The translations under genes were made by a program, and so were the position numbers. The notes beneath the pieces were generated by a model. It worked only from the letters and a program-made list of their open reading frames with translations, was not told where the DNA came from and searched no databases. From Glandiceps talaboti (lineage: Eukaryota; Hemichordata; Enteropneusta; Spengelidae): DNA of 62,000 bases. The stretch lies in assembly GCF_964340395.1 (NCBI RefSeq), contig NC_135561.1, forward strand, positions 8,513,732 through 8,575,731. Direction: 5' to 3'. The stretch's first letter is position 1, and each line of letters starts with the position of its first letter. Shown piece after piece: positions 37,175 through 48,655 of this stretch.

Positions 37175-39989
37175 TTATTTATTACTATAAATCGATATAT
37201 TATTAATCCGTATCATTACTTCTAATCCTGTATACAATATCATGATGGATAATGTTATAATCCATACGTAACATATTCATTTAGTGACACTGTCACTGAT
37301 TCCCGGGATCCCAACTGACGGATATTTATATCCTGTCGAAACAGTACAAAACTTGTTTTTGTATGCATAGGATTGTATAAATCACACATGCATGCATGCT
37401 TGCAATTGCCAATTACATACCGGTAGTAAGAAACAGACTTCTGGGAATATACACATGATTACATAGGGATGCCATGATTTCGAATTGGGTAGCCTTCGCA
37501 TGTAGGTGATATTATATAATTTATGTTATTTATACTTCGGTTATAAATCATTGATGAGTTTTCTATGAACGATTTAGCATATTTTACCACAAGTAACACT
37601 GAAGTAAAGCACTTTCTCTATGTGCCACACTCGTTTATAATAGCATTAATATCAAGTGTAGACGTATACTGTTTCAATTGGGTGATTTACAAACCTAGCA
37701 TGTGGCCTTTCTAATGTGGTCAATTAGCAAATGAAATAGTATACTTTTACACTTGATATGGATGCTATAAACGATTGTGGTACATACAGAAAACGCTTTA
37801 CTTTGGTTTTATGGGTTGTAGTTGTTTTGAAGATTTTGTACCAGATTGTTATATGATCGTTATTATTTCTTCTTATTTTTATATTGTGAAGGTACTGTTG
37901 TGTATATGACGTCATTCAGTCATGTGGGTTTTGTCCAGGTGTGAATTATATTTTAAATTCATTTAAAATACATTAATCAGTTATTCTTTAATTAATGTTC
38001 GTATTTTTTTTTATATCATGCCCTTCCAAGTCGAGGGTTGATAAAGTTCAAGTAGTGGGTGTTTGAAATACACACAGTGGCGTGAAATTTACTGTTAGAA
38101 GTTCGAATTTCTACAGACGTGTTGTTCGATATCTCAAAAACATGATAGGTACAAGATGGGGAGTGTTCAACATTAAAGCTCTACCTGGGGTGGGAGTGGG
38201 GGGTGGGGGTGGGTACTCATGTAGTAAGGGTATGTACCGCGGTTTTGACACTCCCCTTTTTCGACTTATGTAGGCTTTTGAATTGATTTCAAGCATACAT
38301 GCCCCCTCTTTGAATGAACGTATGATATTTTGTACAACGTACTTTCCAAGTTGCCGATTTTCAATTTTTTGGTTACTTTTGACTCCTTTTTTTCTGACTG
38401 AAATGTATGTAGACTTTTGACACCTAATCATGTAGCGTCTGTGCGTGTCATTTCAATCCACAATTGCCCACACTGTACCCATTACCCAACCAATTAACCC
38501 CCCCCCCTCCTCCGATCTACTCATCACACTTTCTAACCTCCGAAGTGAACCTTCACAAGTGGGAATAAGCCTACGAATTTACATATTAAAACATTCAAAG
38601 GAATACTTGTGATTTATAAGATTAAGTGATTGTGAAGTAAATCACGATATGTATACAAAATTATAAATAATTATTGCAAAACATTTATTGTTTGGTAATT
38701 CATAATTACCGTGTACTTCAAAGTTTACACTATTTTCATCTGTCAATCACAATTCGATCAAAATATGAATTTATCAATTATTTGGAGGGAGAGAAAATGG
38801 AAGTGAGAACGACAAAATACCAATCGTTCAGAAAACTATGACGTCAATAATATTCAGCCATTTATATATGAACTCACAATTCTGAGAACATTAATTATTG
38901 AACTTGAAGCCATTAAAATTTCAAGATTTAAGGATAGGATATTGTCTATGATTAAATTTAGTATATACTCATAATCATTTCACGTTGACGTACCATTTAA
39001 TATTAATGTTTGATATTTGCCAATTGAATTTTTCATAGTAAGATATGATACGACATAAATTATTGATTGTGATCACAGAATTCTGTTTTTCTGGACTTGT
39101 ACCAGATACTATGTAGAATTTTCCCGCAACTTGTATGTTTGTACTTGTCACTATATCGATCGTGCTCTAGACTAATTATTTGTTACCTACCCCTGGAATT
39201 GGTTGGAACGTTTTGTGTACATGAACACGTACACAAAAAGTCTTCCCGTGGTTCGTGATACTATAGTCTAGAGGCTATCCGTGGCTTTGAATCTGAAAAT
39301 GATATCCTTAATGGATTCAAATCGGATTCAAAGACACAGACATCCTCTCGGCTACTGTACTGATGATAAGACAGGGTCTGAGTAGAGCTGAGCAGTAAGT
39401 TTGTCATGTATAATCAGTCAAGGATCATTAAGTTCTGGGGTGTACATACGCAGCTGTATACATTATTAAACAACAATGTCCGTACGAAATGCATTCTTAA
39501 GTTTCCTCTTCCATTGGTTCTGTTTATAAAGGGAACGCTCTATTTTCTGTTAATGTATCGAAAAGTCTAGTAACTGGTTGAGTAGCATGCTCAGGCGTTG
39601 GGCTGAAATTCCATTTATTTGTTTGTGCCGCACGATTCGACGGGAGGGGGCATAGAATAGGGAGGGGTACTTCAAATGTTTACAATCAGGAAGGGTGATA
39701 CTTGAAAAAAAAATGGATGTGTGGGGAGGGTTAAGAGGTACTACAAAAATTATCCCCCCCCCTTTTCGGTGTTTGTGAATGTGGCCTTAGATTGATTGTG
39801 CGAAGTTATCTTCATCAGCTCAGTTCGATTGTTCACTGCACACAAATTGTCATATCTCAGAGTTTTTAGGTTGTTGTTATTTGACATCAAGGGCTGTTTT
39901 TTTTTCTGCGCTGCTGCACAGACAAGTACATGTAAGATTGTCTGTGGCTGCTGTAAAATCAGCGCTTTTGTGCATCGTCGAGGGCGCCT
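36022..39989. other. Intergenic upstream of gene B
   Basis: AT-rich; apart from the (AT)n run at 37008-37171 and short G or C runs (38190, 38500, 39755), only a small hairpin TTTTGTGTAC/GTACACAAAA at about 39213-39240 stands out. Confidence 0.5.
37008..37171. repeat. (AT)n microsatellite with interruptions
   Basis: Two AT runs separated by CAATATATATATACACATGT and similar sequence. Upstream of gene B. Confidence 0.95.
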
Positions 39990-40115
39990 TAACTGGAGGA
40001 AAGATTCAAGCAACTAATTAATCAACCCGGAAGCAATAGGCACGCGTCACCTCCACAGACGGCGTTCACTTGGAAATTTTATAGTTCTAAAAACGGCATC
40101 TTTGCCCTGATCAAG
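39990..40115 (+). promoter_or_regulatory. Possible 5' non-coding exon and promoter area of gene D
   Basis: The sequence before 40116 is less AT-rich than its surroundings and ends GATCAAG|GTATGT, a strong donor. It could be spliced to the acceptor at 43249. No TATA box is obvious. This is inference only. Confidence 0.25.
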
Positions 40116-40489
40116 GTATGTCATCTTTATTTTATACTAGGTGGTAGCTCAAGGACATGGAAAACACGTGTTTATATGAAGCAGGTGTACATAGTTCCAC
40201 TGAGGAAGCCACTGAAGCGAGTAGGCGGCACTGCCCTCAAACAAAGCCACACGACGGCTTTCAATTTTGCAGCGTCCCTGGTTCAGGGTCTGTTTTCAGA
40301 TCCGACGATACTGTCTTATCATTCCAAGTTGTAATTTGATGGCATAAGTTTGTAAAAGGACTGCGCTCATTCTAAATTAAACTACATGGAGTAACAATAT
40401 TGAGGTTTGACAAGATGGGAGACAAAATACATGTATGTCTGTACTGTGCATGCAAATTGTAAAGTTGTAAATCCCCAGATACACTAATG

Positions 40490-40705
40490 GCGTATGATGT
40501 CATGATATAAATGACATTAGTAACTGCAATAATTGTAGCATTTGTTTTGAGTATTTTATTTCTGTTTTTGGGGGGTTGTTTGGCGTTTTTCATTGCATCT
40601 GCCATCGTTTAATCAATTAAAATTTTAAACAACGGAATAAAAAGCACTAAAACAGAAAAAAACTCAAAATCACAACAAATGCTACAGTTAGTTTTACTGC
40701 AGCCA
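40490..40705. repeat. Imperfect palindrome with TGCTACAATTATTGC motif
   Basis: GCAATAATTGTAGCATTTGT (40527-40546) and inverted ACAAATGCTACAGTTAG (about 40674) with mirrored flanks. A related single arm (GGAATAAAAAGCACTA...GCTACAATTATTATTGC) is at 53806-53866. In the possible upstream intron of gene D. Confidence 0.45.
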
Positions 40706-40927
40706 AAGTACACAATTATTAGCACTATATATTAGTTAGCAATGTAAAACTTTATTTTTTTAGTGATGAATGTAAGCATAATTATTATAATATTTGACAA
40801 GACATTGCTATAGTTATGATAGTAAATTAGTAACTTTAGCTACCGGTGTCCCCACAAAATTTAAATTATTGTGTTATATTTTGGAACAATTGGACAATAA
40901 TTTCAACTTTACTAGTCTTTCAAAGAT

Positions 40928-41284
40928 AATAATATTGGTTTTTATGTAGCACTTTCCCACATGCTCAAACTTCAAAGTGCTTTACAATTATCACCCCTGG
41001 CTCGGATCTATAGCGGCACAATGGCCCTCTATACTTCCTCAACTCCCAGGGGAGCATACGGTCCATTGCAGCGTTTATAAGCACATAGGATTAAACCATT
41101 CACATTGGAACCTCTATCCTACCAGGTCCCCAATTATACAGCAGGGTTGACTGAGGCATAGTCATGGTTCAAACCTTGTCCAAGGATTTTATCCACTCAG
41201 AGACACATGGCAGCGGTGGGGCTCAAATCTGCAACCTGCAGATTCCAAGCTGGCCACTCTAACCATTCGCCCATCATGACTCCA
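40928..41284 (-). mobile_element. tRNA-derived SINE, copy 2 (inverted)
   Basis: Reverse complement of the same SINE as at 42328, aligning over its whole length from GGAGTCATGATGGGCGAATG to the AAAGTGCTACATAAAAACC tail. Its B box has decayed (GATTTGAGCCCC). About 1 kb separates it from copy 1 in opposite orientation. Confidence 0.85.
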
Positions 41285-41919
41285 AGATTGTAAAACTTCA
41301 ATGTAAACATTGCAACTGTGTAGTTGGGGATGTAATAACATATCTAGGCCATTGATAAGTCATCAGGCTCACTTTGGTGAACCACTTCAAATGTTGGATG
41401 TTTCTGTTTTAGGGATGCATGATCACACAATGTCGCATGAGCTCAGTAAATGAACTTTATTTAGGCCAGAACCCCTCCTCTAGATGGACGTTCAAGAGTG
41501 CAACATGAATTTGTTTATATAAGATATACACCATGGTGAAAATTGTCATTGTCACGTCACTTTGATCGATACAAAATAAAACATAGTCAAACACTCGAAA
41601 ATGATAATGAGAAACCCAGCACTGTCTGTATATCACATTTAGCCGTAAATTGTAATCAACATCTCAGTAGTAAATACAGAACCTGTTATCATTGAAAGTG
41701 TGAAAGTTTTGTAAATTTGTGTGGATTAGATGTGCAAAAATAAATTTCAGCAATCACATACATCATAGTCATTGACACTAGAACCCCTCCTCTAAAAACA
41801 AATGAAGTTCATTGTGTAATATGTCATGGTGTGATCGTCCCTATGTGTTGTTTTACTACTGTATTATTATTTTTATTATTGATAGCCTTTATTTAAACTC
41901 GTAGGCTCTCCTCACATAC

Positions 41920-42095
41920 ATGTCAGTGTTTTATTTAAGGGCGGTAAGTAGGAAAAATCTACCGGGGTTCCCACATCATTTTACCGGGGTTCCCCACCTA
42001 AATTATGATACATTGCATGCGAAGCACTACCAGTTTTACCTCTTTCCCCCTTTCTGTTACCGGGGTTCCCAAATCTTAGAAAAAACACTGCATGT
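41920..42095 (-). repeat. Dispersed repeat family R2, copy 1
   Basis: On the minus strand: GCAGTGTTTTTTCTAAGATT, TGGGAACCCCGGTAACAGAA, then two further GGGAACCCCGGTA motifs. Matches 44998-45100 in the opposite orientation. Confidence 0.6.
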
Positions 42096-42327
42096 AGTGT
42101 TGAGATAAAAATATACAAATATATGTATACATTATATACATGTATACAAAGAAATAAATCTACAAATATACAAAGCAATGAATCAAACACAAATGGATTT
42201 AAAATCGACAAAAGCCAGAAGCCACACTCACGCACACACGTAATCCTGTACATGTATAACCAAAAATCAACATTTTTATGGCCATTTCTATCTTTAACAC
42301 GTTAGATACAATCATATATGTTTTTGT

Positions 42328-42690
42328 GGAGTCATGATGGGTGAATGGTTAGCGTGACCGGCTTGAAATCTACAGGTTGTAGGTTCGAGCCCTGTCGCTG
42401 CTTGCTTTTTGTTCCTGAGTGGCTTAAGTCCTTGGGCAAGATTTGAACCACGAATGTGCCTCAGTCAACCCAGCTGTATAATTGGGGACCTGGTAGGATG
42501 TAGGTTGGAATGTGAAGACTTTAATCCTATGCGCTTAAATGGCTGCAATGGATTGTATGCTCCCCATGGAGTTTGAGGAAGACTAAAGGGCCATTCTGAT
42601 CCGAGCCAGGGGTAATAATTGTAAAGCGCTTTGAGCACGTTGTGGGAAAGCACTATATAAGAACCCTACATTATTCATTATTATTTTCAT
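42328..42690 (+). mobile_element. tRNA-derived SINE, copy 1
   Basis: A tRNA-like head with A box (TGGTTAGCGTG, 42346-42356) and perfect B box (GGTTCGAGCCC, 42382-42392), a central body, and a tail GTAAAGCGCTTTGAGC...GGGAAAGCACTATATAAG followed by an ATTATT run. The tail resembles the 3' ends shared by L2-clade LINEs and SINEs in marine animals. It lies in the probable upstream intron of gene D. Confidence 0.85.
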
Positions 42691-43114
42691 AACTCTAATA
42701 CTGATAATTATTTTATGTGATAGGGAACCTAGTTATTGATATTTATCGAAGTCATTAATGTAAAAGATTTGTTGTTTAATGATGGTCCTTTTTATTTTCT
42801 AATCATAACAAACTGTAAAATGATGGGGTAGTTGGTCATGGCATACATGTAGACCCTGGTGGAGGGTCTATGGTCATGGCCAGTTCAATATAAAAAAAAT
42901 ATGTGTATGTGTACATGTTGTGTTATTCTAACTTTCAGTTCATAATTATAGTTTAACATTCTGAATGACTTAGAAATGAGAATTAAAAAATCAGAAGGAA
43001 ACATTTTTGTTCAAAGCTCTCAAATGTCAGGAATGAACGATAATTTTCGCTCAAATGTACACTTGTGTGGTTGCCATCATTGGTTTCATGAGAACAGTAT
43101 TCTGTAATTAGTTC

Positions 43115-43166
43115 TATCATAGACCCTCCACCAGGTGGGTGGAGGGTCTATGGTTCTATGATAGAT
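43115..43166. repeat. Short hairpin CATAGACCCTCCACC
   Basis: A 15-bp exact inverted repeat with a tiny AGGT loop, extended by imperfect TCTATCAT arms. A related single arm, GGTGGAGGGTCTATGG, occurs at about 42858. About 90 bp upstream of the acceptor before gene D coding exon 1. Confidence 0.6.
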
Positions 43167-43328
43167 TTATTTAAACAATAAGAATTTGCATATATGTGTG
43201 TGTTCTATTGTTATGTAAATCACACATGGCTCTTATCATTATTTTCTAGGGAGAGAGCACTGTGGTTTGCGTGAGTTCAGTTTTCATCACCATTCCTCTG
43301 CCGCCTTCACTGTCACAGTCTAGACATC

Positions 43329-43553
43329 ATGGAGGGTGCAGGTGTAGATGGTCCCACCACAGAGACAGTCCAGCCTGCAACACAGCAGGACAAGCAATCT
43401 CTACAACCAATGACCCAGAAAGATGCTGTTGATACTGCATTGAACACCTCCCAGGGGACAGTTTCGGCAGCTGACAGTGAAAGTTCCATACCACCTGGGA
43501 AGATACAGCAAGAGAAATGTGTTGATGAGTTGAAAAAGAACTTGGTGCAAATG
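43329..43553 (+). CDS. Gene D coding exon 1
   Basis: 75 codons, rich in Thr, Gln and Ser, no recognisable domain; ends CAAATG|GTAAGT in phase 0. The exon appears to begin at 43250 after TTTTCTAG, leaving about 79 bp of 5' UTR before the ATG. Confidence 0.8.
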
Positions 43554-43802
43554 GTAAGTGTGTAGGCACACAATGTTTACAATACAAGAGAGAAGCAGTA
43601 TTGGATATCACTATAGAGGTGGCGATAATGATACACACAGTTCTATCTTTGACAAACACAATTTAGAAATATGATCCATACTGACCAACTCATTAATAGA
43701 TAAATGTATGTATGTACATACATACATACATACACACACACACATATACATACGTACATACGTACGTACGTACATACATACATACATACATACACACGCA
43801 TA

Positions 43803-43833
<31 letters not shown>

Positions 43834-44336
43834 CATACATACATACATACATACATACATACATACAAATATACATACATACATGTACGAATTATGTTTG
43901 TACATGTGTATGTACTATATGTGTGTATTTGTATGTATGTATGTATGTATGTATGTATGTATGTATGTATGTATGTATGCATGTTTGCAGGTATGTGTGT
44001 AGATAGGTATCACTATGTATGTATTTAGTATGTGTTTTTCTATATGTATTGTACATATACATAGCCTCTTTTAAATAACTGTACATCATCTTTGTATGAT
44101 ACAACCAGGCAGAAACCGATAAGATGCTATGATTGCAATGTCTTGCTACATTTTGTCTATTATGAAATATACTGATACACAGGCATTGGTGTTTTGATGT
44201 CTGCATGGTAGCACTTTCACTTCATGTATTCATTCAATGTTGCTATCTTAAAGTGTAGCATGTGTAATTTCTTATTGGTTTCTGTGTGGTGATATCAAAC
44301 ATAGCTGATGAATAGTAACTTGTAGTGGGTTGTATG

Positions 44337-44367
<31 letters not shown>

Positions 44368-47359
44368 CTAGCTATGTATGTATGTATGTATGTATGTATG
44401 TATCTAGCTATCTATGTATGTATGTAAATGTTTGTATATAAATAACGTATAATAATGTAGTATGTATCTATGTTCTTGTGTGCCTGTCATAAAATATTGG
44501 TTTTCTTGTGAATCACCACATACAGTGTACAATGTAGTAAGGGATAGGGGAACACAAATATTTAGTGTGTCACAAGAAATATGTGTGTGTGTCAGTGTCA
44601 TGTCAAATTAGAGAGTATATATACCTTTCACTACCTACATGACTATCTTGGCTTTGGAAATGAGTTTCAGTATTTTCATTAAATATGTAACATTGCTTAT
44701 CATTTTCTGCAGGGCTACAACTTGGCTTCAGAAATGGGTTTCAGTATTTTCATCAAGCTGGTTGATATTGATGGCAATGGTCAGTACTATGGTACCAAAG
44801 ATCTGATAAGACAGTATTACTGCGGAGGACTGAAGGTCAATGTCAAAGATGTTCCACTCAATGGCAAGACAGGGCTTCCTGTGGGAGTAAGCAAGAAAGC
44901 TAAAGTTCAAAAAGAGGACGATGTTTCAGATGACAATGATGATGGATTTGATCCTCCTTCATTGCCTGAATTCCCAGGAGATTCTGATAGCCAAGGTAAG
45001 CAGTGTTTTTACTAAGGTTTGGGAACCCCAGTAACAGAAACAGGGAAATGTGGTACAACTGATGTGGCATGATTTCAGCATCCTGTAGCATAAAATTGCA
45101 TATAAATAATTTTACTTTTAAATTATTCCATTGTGTTTAGTCTTTGTTGAACATTATTGGGGTTGTTGTGGTTGAGTGGTTAGCTCATATGCCTCCTACA
45201 TGTACCACTGTAGTCTGGGTTCAAACCTGCCCGGGTGGCTTGTACACCTCTTACCACTGCAGTCTGGGTTCAAACCTGCATGATTCACATTGGATTTGAT
45301 TAAAATTATACAGGTCTGTTTGTAAGAAAGGCAATGCTTGCATCTTCCCTAGGTACTCTAGTTCCCTCTTGCTGTAATACTATTGAAATTTAACATGTTG
45401 ATATGCGCATGTAGCTATGATATGGATATGTCAAAAGCTTGATAACTGGGAGAATTTTGCATTTATGCAACACAGTGCACAGTGCAATGAAACTTGTTAA
45501 TCCTCTTCATGTTTATTTAAATTTTATACATGTATATTTTATTAGAATCTGAAGACCAAATAAGTGCAGAGAAGAGAATTCGTGGGATATCCAATGCACT
45601 GTCTGGTGGTTTTAAAAAGTCAATTGATCAACAGTCAGAACGAAAAAGTGATGAGGATAATAACAGTAAAATGATGGAAATGGACAAATCTGAGGAAGTG
45701 GATAAAACAACAGATAAACCAGAAACACCTGTCAGTTTGCCATCCAGTATTCAGCAGGAAAAGGAAGGTTTATTAGAAACAGATGCATTCAATTCAACAA
45801 CTGCTGCTCAATCACCAGCTGATGTGACCAGAAGAAGGAAAAGAAAAGCTGAACATCCACAGAAAATAAAACTTAAACTGACACCACGAATGAAGTTACC
45901 ACCAAAGAAAAGAAAAATTCAAGTCACTATACCCGTGGCCAGGAAGCCTACCACCAGAGGGAGAAAGCCTGGTGTTAAAAACAAACCAAAGAAACCAGAA
46001 GAGAAGCCACCAAGAAAGCCAAGAGTCAAGAAAGTTCAAAAGGTAACTGAAAAGAATGCAGATGGAACTGTGGTAAGCAAGCCAAAGGAGAAGCGACCAC
46101 ATACTAGAACAAAAAATATGCAGTGTAAGCATTGTGAGAAGCAGTTCCGTGACAAATGGCATCTAGACAGACATGAGAGGTCACACACTGGTGAGAAACC
46201 ATTCGTCTGTAATACTTGTGGAAAGGCCTTCAGTTCTTCCACTCACTTCAAAGAACATCAGATGCGACATGCTGGTAAGAGAGATTGGGTGTGTGAGTTG
46301 TGCAGCCGTGATTTCTACTTCAAGGCAGATTTAGCAGAGCATGTTAAGAAGGTACATGCAAGTGGTAAAGGCCATACTTGTAAATATTGTAAGAAGGCAT
46401 TCTCCCAGGATTCACAGCTAAAGATGCACGAAGAAGACCATATCAGTGATGAAGAGAAACCACTTGTTTGTATGCAATGTAGTAAGAAATTTGCATATCC
46501 TGTCAGTTATGCCCGACATCATAGGTCTGCCCATGGAGCAACAACTTACCTGTGTCCATTTTGTGACAGAGGACATCCCACTTATGGAAATTTAAAGAAC
46601 CATTTGACGACTCATTCAGGGCAAAGGCCCTTCCAGTGCGATCAATGTGGGAAGACATACGCTTCAGAAGGAGGATTGAAATGGCATCTAGTCATACACG
46701 GAGAAGGAAAGTCATTTGCGTGTGAGCACTGTGGCATGAAATTCTTCCGTAAAATTGATCTCAGCAAGCATCTGACAGTCCACACAGATGAAAAACGCTA
46801 TGTCTGTGAAATGTGTGGCTCACAATTCAAAAGAATTCATAGTCTAAACAAACATCAACAGAGACACATGGGTGTTGTTCTCAGACCCTACAAATGTGGG
46901 GACTGTGGTAAGGCATTTGATACAGCAGCCCACCTCAAACGTCATGTCAGTATCCACACCGGAGACAAACCGCATGAGTGTCAGGAATGCAAGAAACGTT
47001 TCAACAGGAAAGACAACTTGAGAACACACATGAAAGTTCATGGTTATGGTAGCCCTGTCAAGGCTGATGCTCGTCCCAAAATCCCCAGGCAAAAAGTGAA
47101 AATATCTAGACCAACATCAGAGTCAGAATCTGGAGATGAGTCATACAGTGAAAGTGATTCCGAGTCATTGGCTATAGCTACTCCACCTGTTGCACAACAA
47201 CGGGAATTCCATTCATATGCAGCTCCTAACGAAGCTCAAATGTATATTCCACAACCACCACAAGCTCAGCCAGTGGCATCTACCCTGCCTGCAGATAACA
47301 ATGTGATTGCAGAGGCTGTGCAAAGTCTTAGGACAATCCAGTGGTCACATATATCGTAG
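43329..47359 (+). CDS. Gene D: C2H2 zinc-finger protein, 11 fingers (3 coding exons)
   Basis: 773-aa protein from join(43329..43553, 44713..44995, 45546..47359). Introns are phase 0 and phase 1 with GTAAGT/GTAAGC donors. Residues 1-360 are mostly low-complexity and charged, with basic clusters (RRRKRK about 265, PPKKRK 288-293) as likely nuclear localisation signals and an AT-hook-like RGRKPG (about 307). Residues 361-670 hold 11 tandem C2H2 fingers joined partly by TGEKP-type linkers. The C-terminus has a Ser/Glu-rich acidic stretch (about 687-705) and a Pro/Gln-rich end. Probably a sequence-specific DNA-binding regulator; the target is unknown. The start ATG has a good context (ATCATGG). 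I cannot assign an orthologue; large C2H2 families diverge fast. Confidence 0.9.
43704..43983. repeat. (CATA)n and inverted (GTAT)n arrays
   Basis: CATA/CGTA-type array 43704-43866, about 60 bp of spacer, then GTAT array 43927-43979; the two halves are complementary. In intron 1 of gene D. Confidence 0.95.
44334..44428. repeat. (TATG)n microsatellite with CTAGCTA interruptions
   Basis: TATG units broken twice by ATCTAGCTA. Intron 1 of gene D. Confidence 0.9.
44499..44615 (+). repeat. Dispersed repeat family R3, copy 1
   Basis: CTTGTGAATCACCACATA, AGGGATAGGGGAACAC, GTGTCAC, GTGTGTGTCAGTGTCATGTCA. Follows a (TATG)n tract (44334-44428). Related copies at 47640 and 48503. Confidence 0.6.
44713..44995 (+). 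CDS. Gene D coding exon 2
   Basis: 94 codons (GYNLASEMGFSIFIKLVDID...) flanked by TTTCTGCAG and CAAG|GTAAGC; phase 0 in, phase 1 out. It has a compact hydrophobic first half, perhaps a small N-terminal domain I do not recognise, and an acidic second half (EDDVSDDNDDGFDP). About 90 bp upstream, the intron contains a near-copy of the exon's first 40 bases (44650-44680, GGCTTTGGAAATGAGTTTCAG), a local duplication around the splice acceptor. Confidence 0.85.
44998..45100 (+). repeat. Dispersed repeat family R2, copy 2, at the exon 2 donor of gene D
   Basis: AGCAGTGTTTTTACTAAGGT, TTGGGAACCCCAGTAACAGA, then TGATGTGG: aligned to the inverted copy at 41920-42095. It starts within a few bases of the splice donor at 44996. 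Confidence 0.6.
45165..45290 (+). mobile_element. tRNA-like SINE fragment with duplicated B box
   Basis: GTTGAGTGGTTAGCTCATATG looks like a tRNA head. B-box matches GGTTCAAACC occur at 45218-45227 and again at 45267-45276 within a 49-bp duplication (TACCACTGYAGTCTGGGTT unit). It lies in intron 2 of gene D. Confidence 0.5.
45546..47359 (+). CDS. Gene D coding exon 3: zinc-finger array
   Basis: Single 1.8-kb exon entering in phase 1 after a TTTTATTAG acceptor. It encodes the basic linker and all 11 fingers; the first finger starts MQCKHCEKQF at 46118 and the last (HECQECKKRF) ends near 47042. Fingers 3 and 5 have H-x4-H spacing and the others H-x3-H. Finger 6 (YLCPFCDRGHPTYGNLKNH) has His in place of the usual core Phe. 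Stop at 47357-47359. Confidence 0.93.
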
Positions 47360-47465
47360 AGTAAAGCAGAAAAAATATACCTCCAGTAGTTTAAAGGATG
47401 CAGACCAAAACATAATGGCTTACGGTTAGCATTTCAGTTTTCTGATTTAATTGTACTGACTGAAA

Positions 47466-47629
47466 CATACATACATACATACATACATACATACATACAT
47501 ACATACATACATACATACATAGACACATACATACATACATACATACATACATACATACATACATACATACATACATACATACATAGACACACACACACAC
47601 ACATACATATATACATACATACATACATG
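47466..47629. repeat. (CATA)n microsatellite
   Basis: CATA with two CATAGACA interruptions and a short (CA)n; about 100 bp after the gene D stop codon, possibly in its 3' UTR. Confidence 0.95.
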
Positions 47630-47639
47630 AACAATTATT

Positions 47640-47790
47640 GAATGACTGGCCAAATTTTGTTGTGAGTCAAAATGATAACTGGCATTTATAATAAGAGATA
47701 CAGAAACAATTTTGGTGCGTCACTAGAAATTGTGTGTGTCAGGTGCTGTGTGTGTCAGGTGCATGTCAAATTGGATTAGAAGACACACTG
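47640..47790 (+). repeat. Dispersed repeat family R3, copy 2
   Basis: GGCCAAATTTTGTTGTGAGT, ACTGGCATTT, AAGAGATACAG, GTGTGTCAGGTGC, TGTCAAATTGGATTAGA. It directly follows the (CATA)n tract at 47466-47629. Confidence 0.6.
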
Positions 47791-48293
47791 CTAGCAATGT
47801 CTAGGACATAACAGGGGCTAATATACACGTTGGTGTAGTGAATGGCCTTAACTACTAGTAATTTACACAGGAGGATTTCAATCTGATGAAGAGCTTTTAA
47901 TATTGGTCCACAAACTTCATCCATCAGATTGTAAACTGCTTGTAAGAGTCTTAATGCTTTACAATGGTCAATGAATACATATATACACTGTATAATTGTC
48001 TAGAGCAAAACTTGTGTAATTAGTTGTTGTTATACTGTAAGGAGGAATGGTCCTGCTGTCATGCCCCTTTAGTCAACAAACCTACATTTTCAGTAGAAGA
48101 TGCATCACTTTATTTACTTTGACTATATTTTTGTTGCCCTATGATAAGTTTGTGTTTGGAAATAGTACACTATCTGACATAGCAAGCTGGGTAGTCTTAT
48201 TTTTGGGAAGGAAAACAAATCATTGAAATGGTATAAAACAAGAACTTTGTAAGCTAATTACACCAAATAGCACACACAGTTGTATAAACATTG

Positions 48294-48342
48294 TCAGACA
48301 GACAGACAGACAGACAGACACACACACACACACACACACACA
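48294..48342. repeat. (CAGA)n(CA)n microsatellite
   Basis: Six CAGA units then about 12 CA units; CATA-rich degenerate sequence follows to 48480. Confidence 0.9.
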
Positions 48343-48502
48343 GATAAATACAGATGCACACTAACACAACATTCACAAACATGCAAATATCCATATGCAT
48401 ACATTCATAGTTGCATTTACACTTGTGCTTCGTGCACACATACATATAACATCCGCACTTGCACATACACATGTATGCACACTTACAGTGTGCTCTCTAA
48501 TG

Positions 48503-48655
48503 ATAGCCAAATCTGTTGTGAGTCAAAGTGAGAAAAACTGGCATTTCTTGTGAGTCACCACATAGTATTAGTAAGAGATAGGGGAACACTATTTTTGTGC
48601 ACCACACGAAGTTGTGTGTGTCAGTAGCACGTCAAATTGGCTAAGAGGGCATACT
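48503..48655 (+). repeat. Dispersed repeat family R3, copy 3
   Basis: AGCCAAATCTGTTGTGAGTC, ACTGGCATTTCTTGTGAGTC, AAGAGATAGGGGAACAC, GTGTGTCAGTAGCACGTCAA. It follows the (CAGA)n(CA)n tract and CATA-rich sequence at 48294-48480. Confidence 0.6.
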
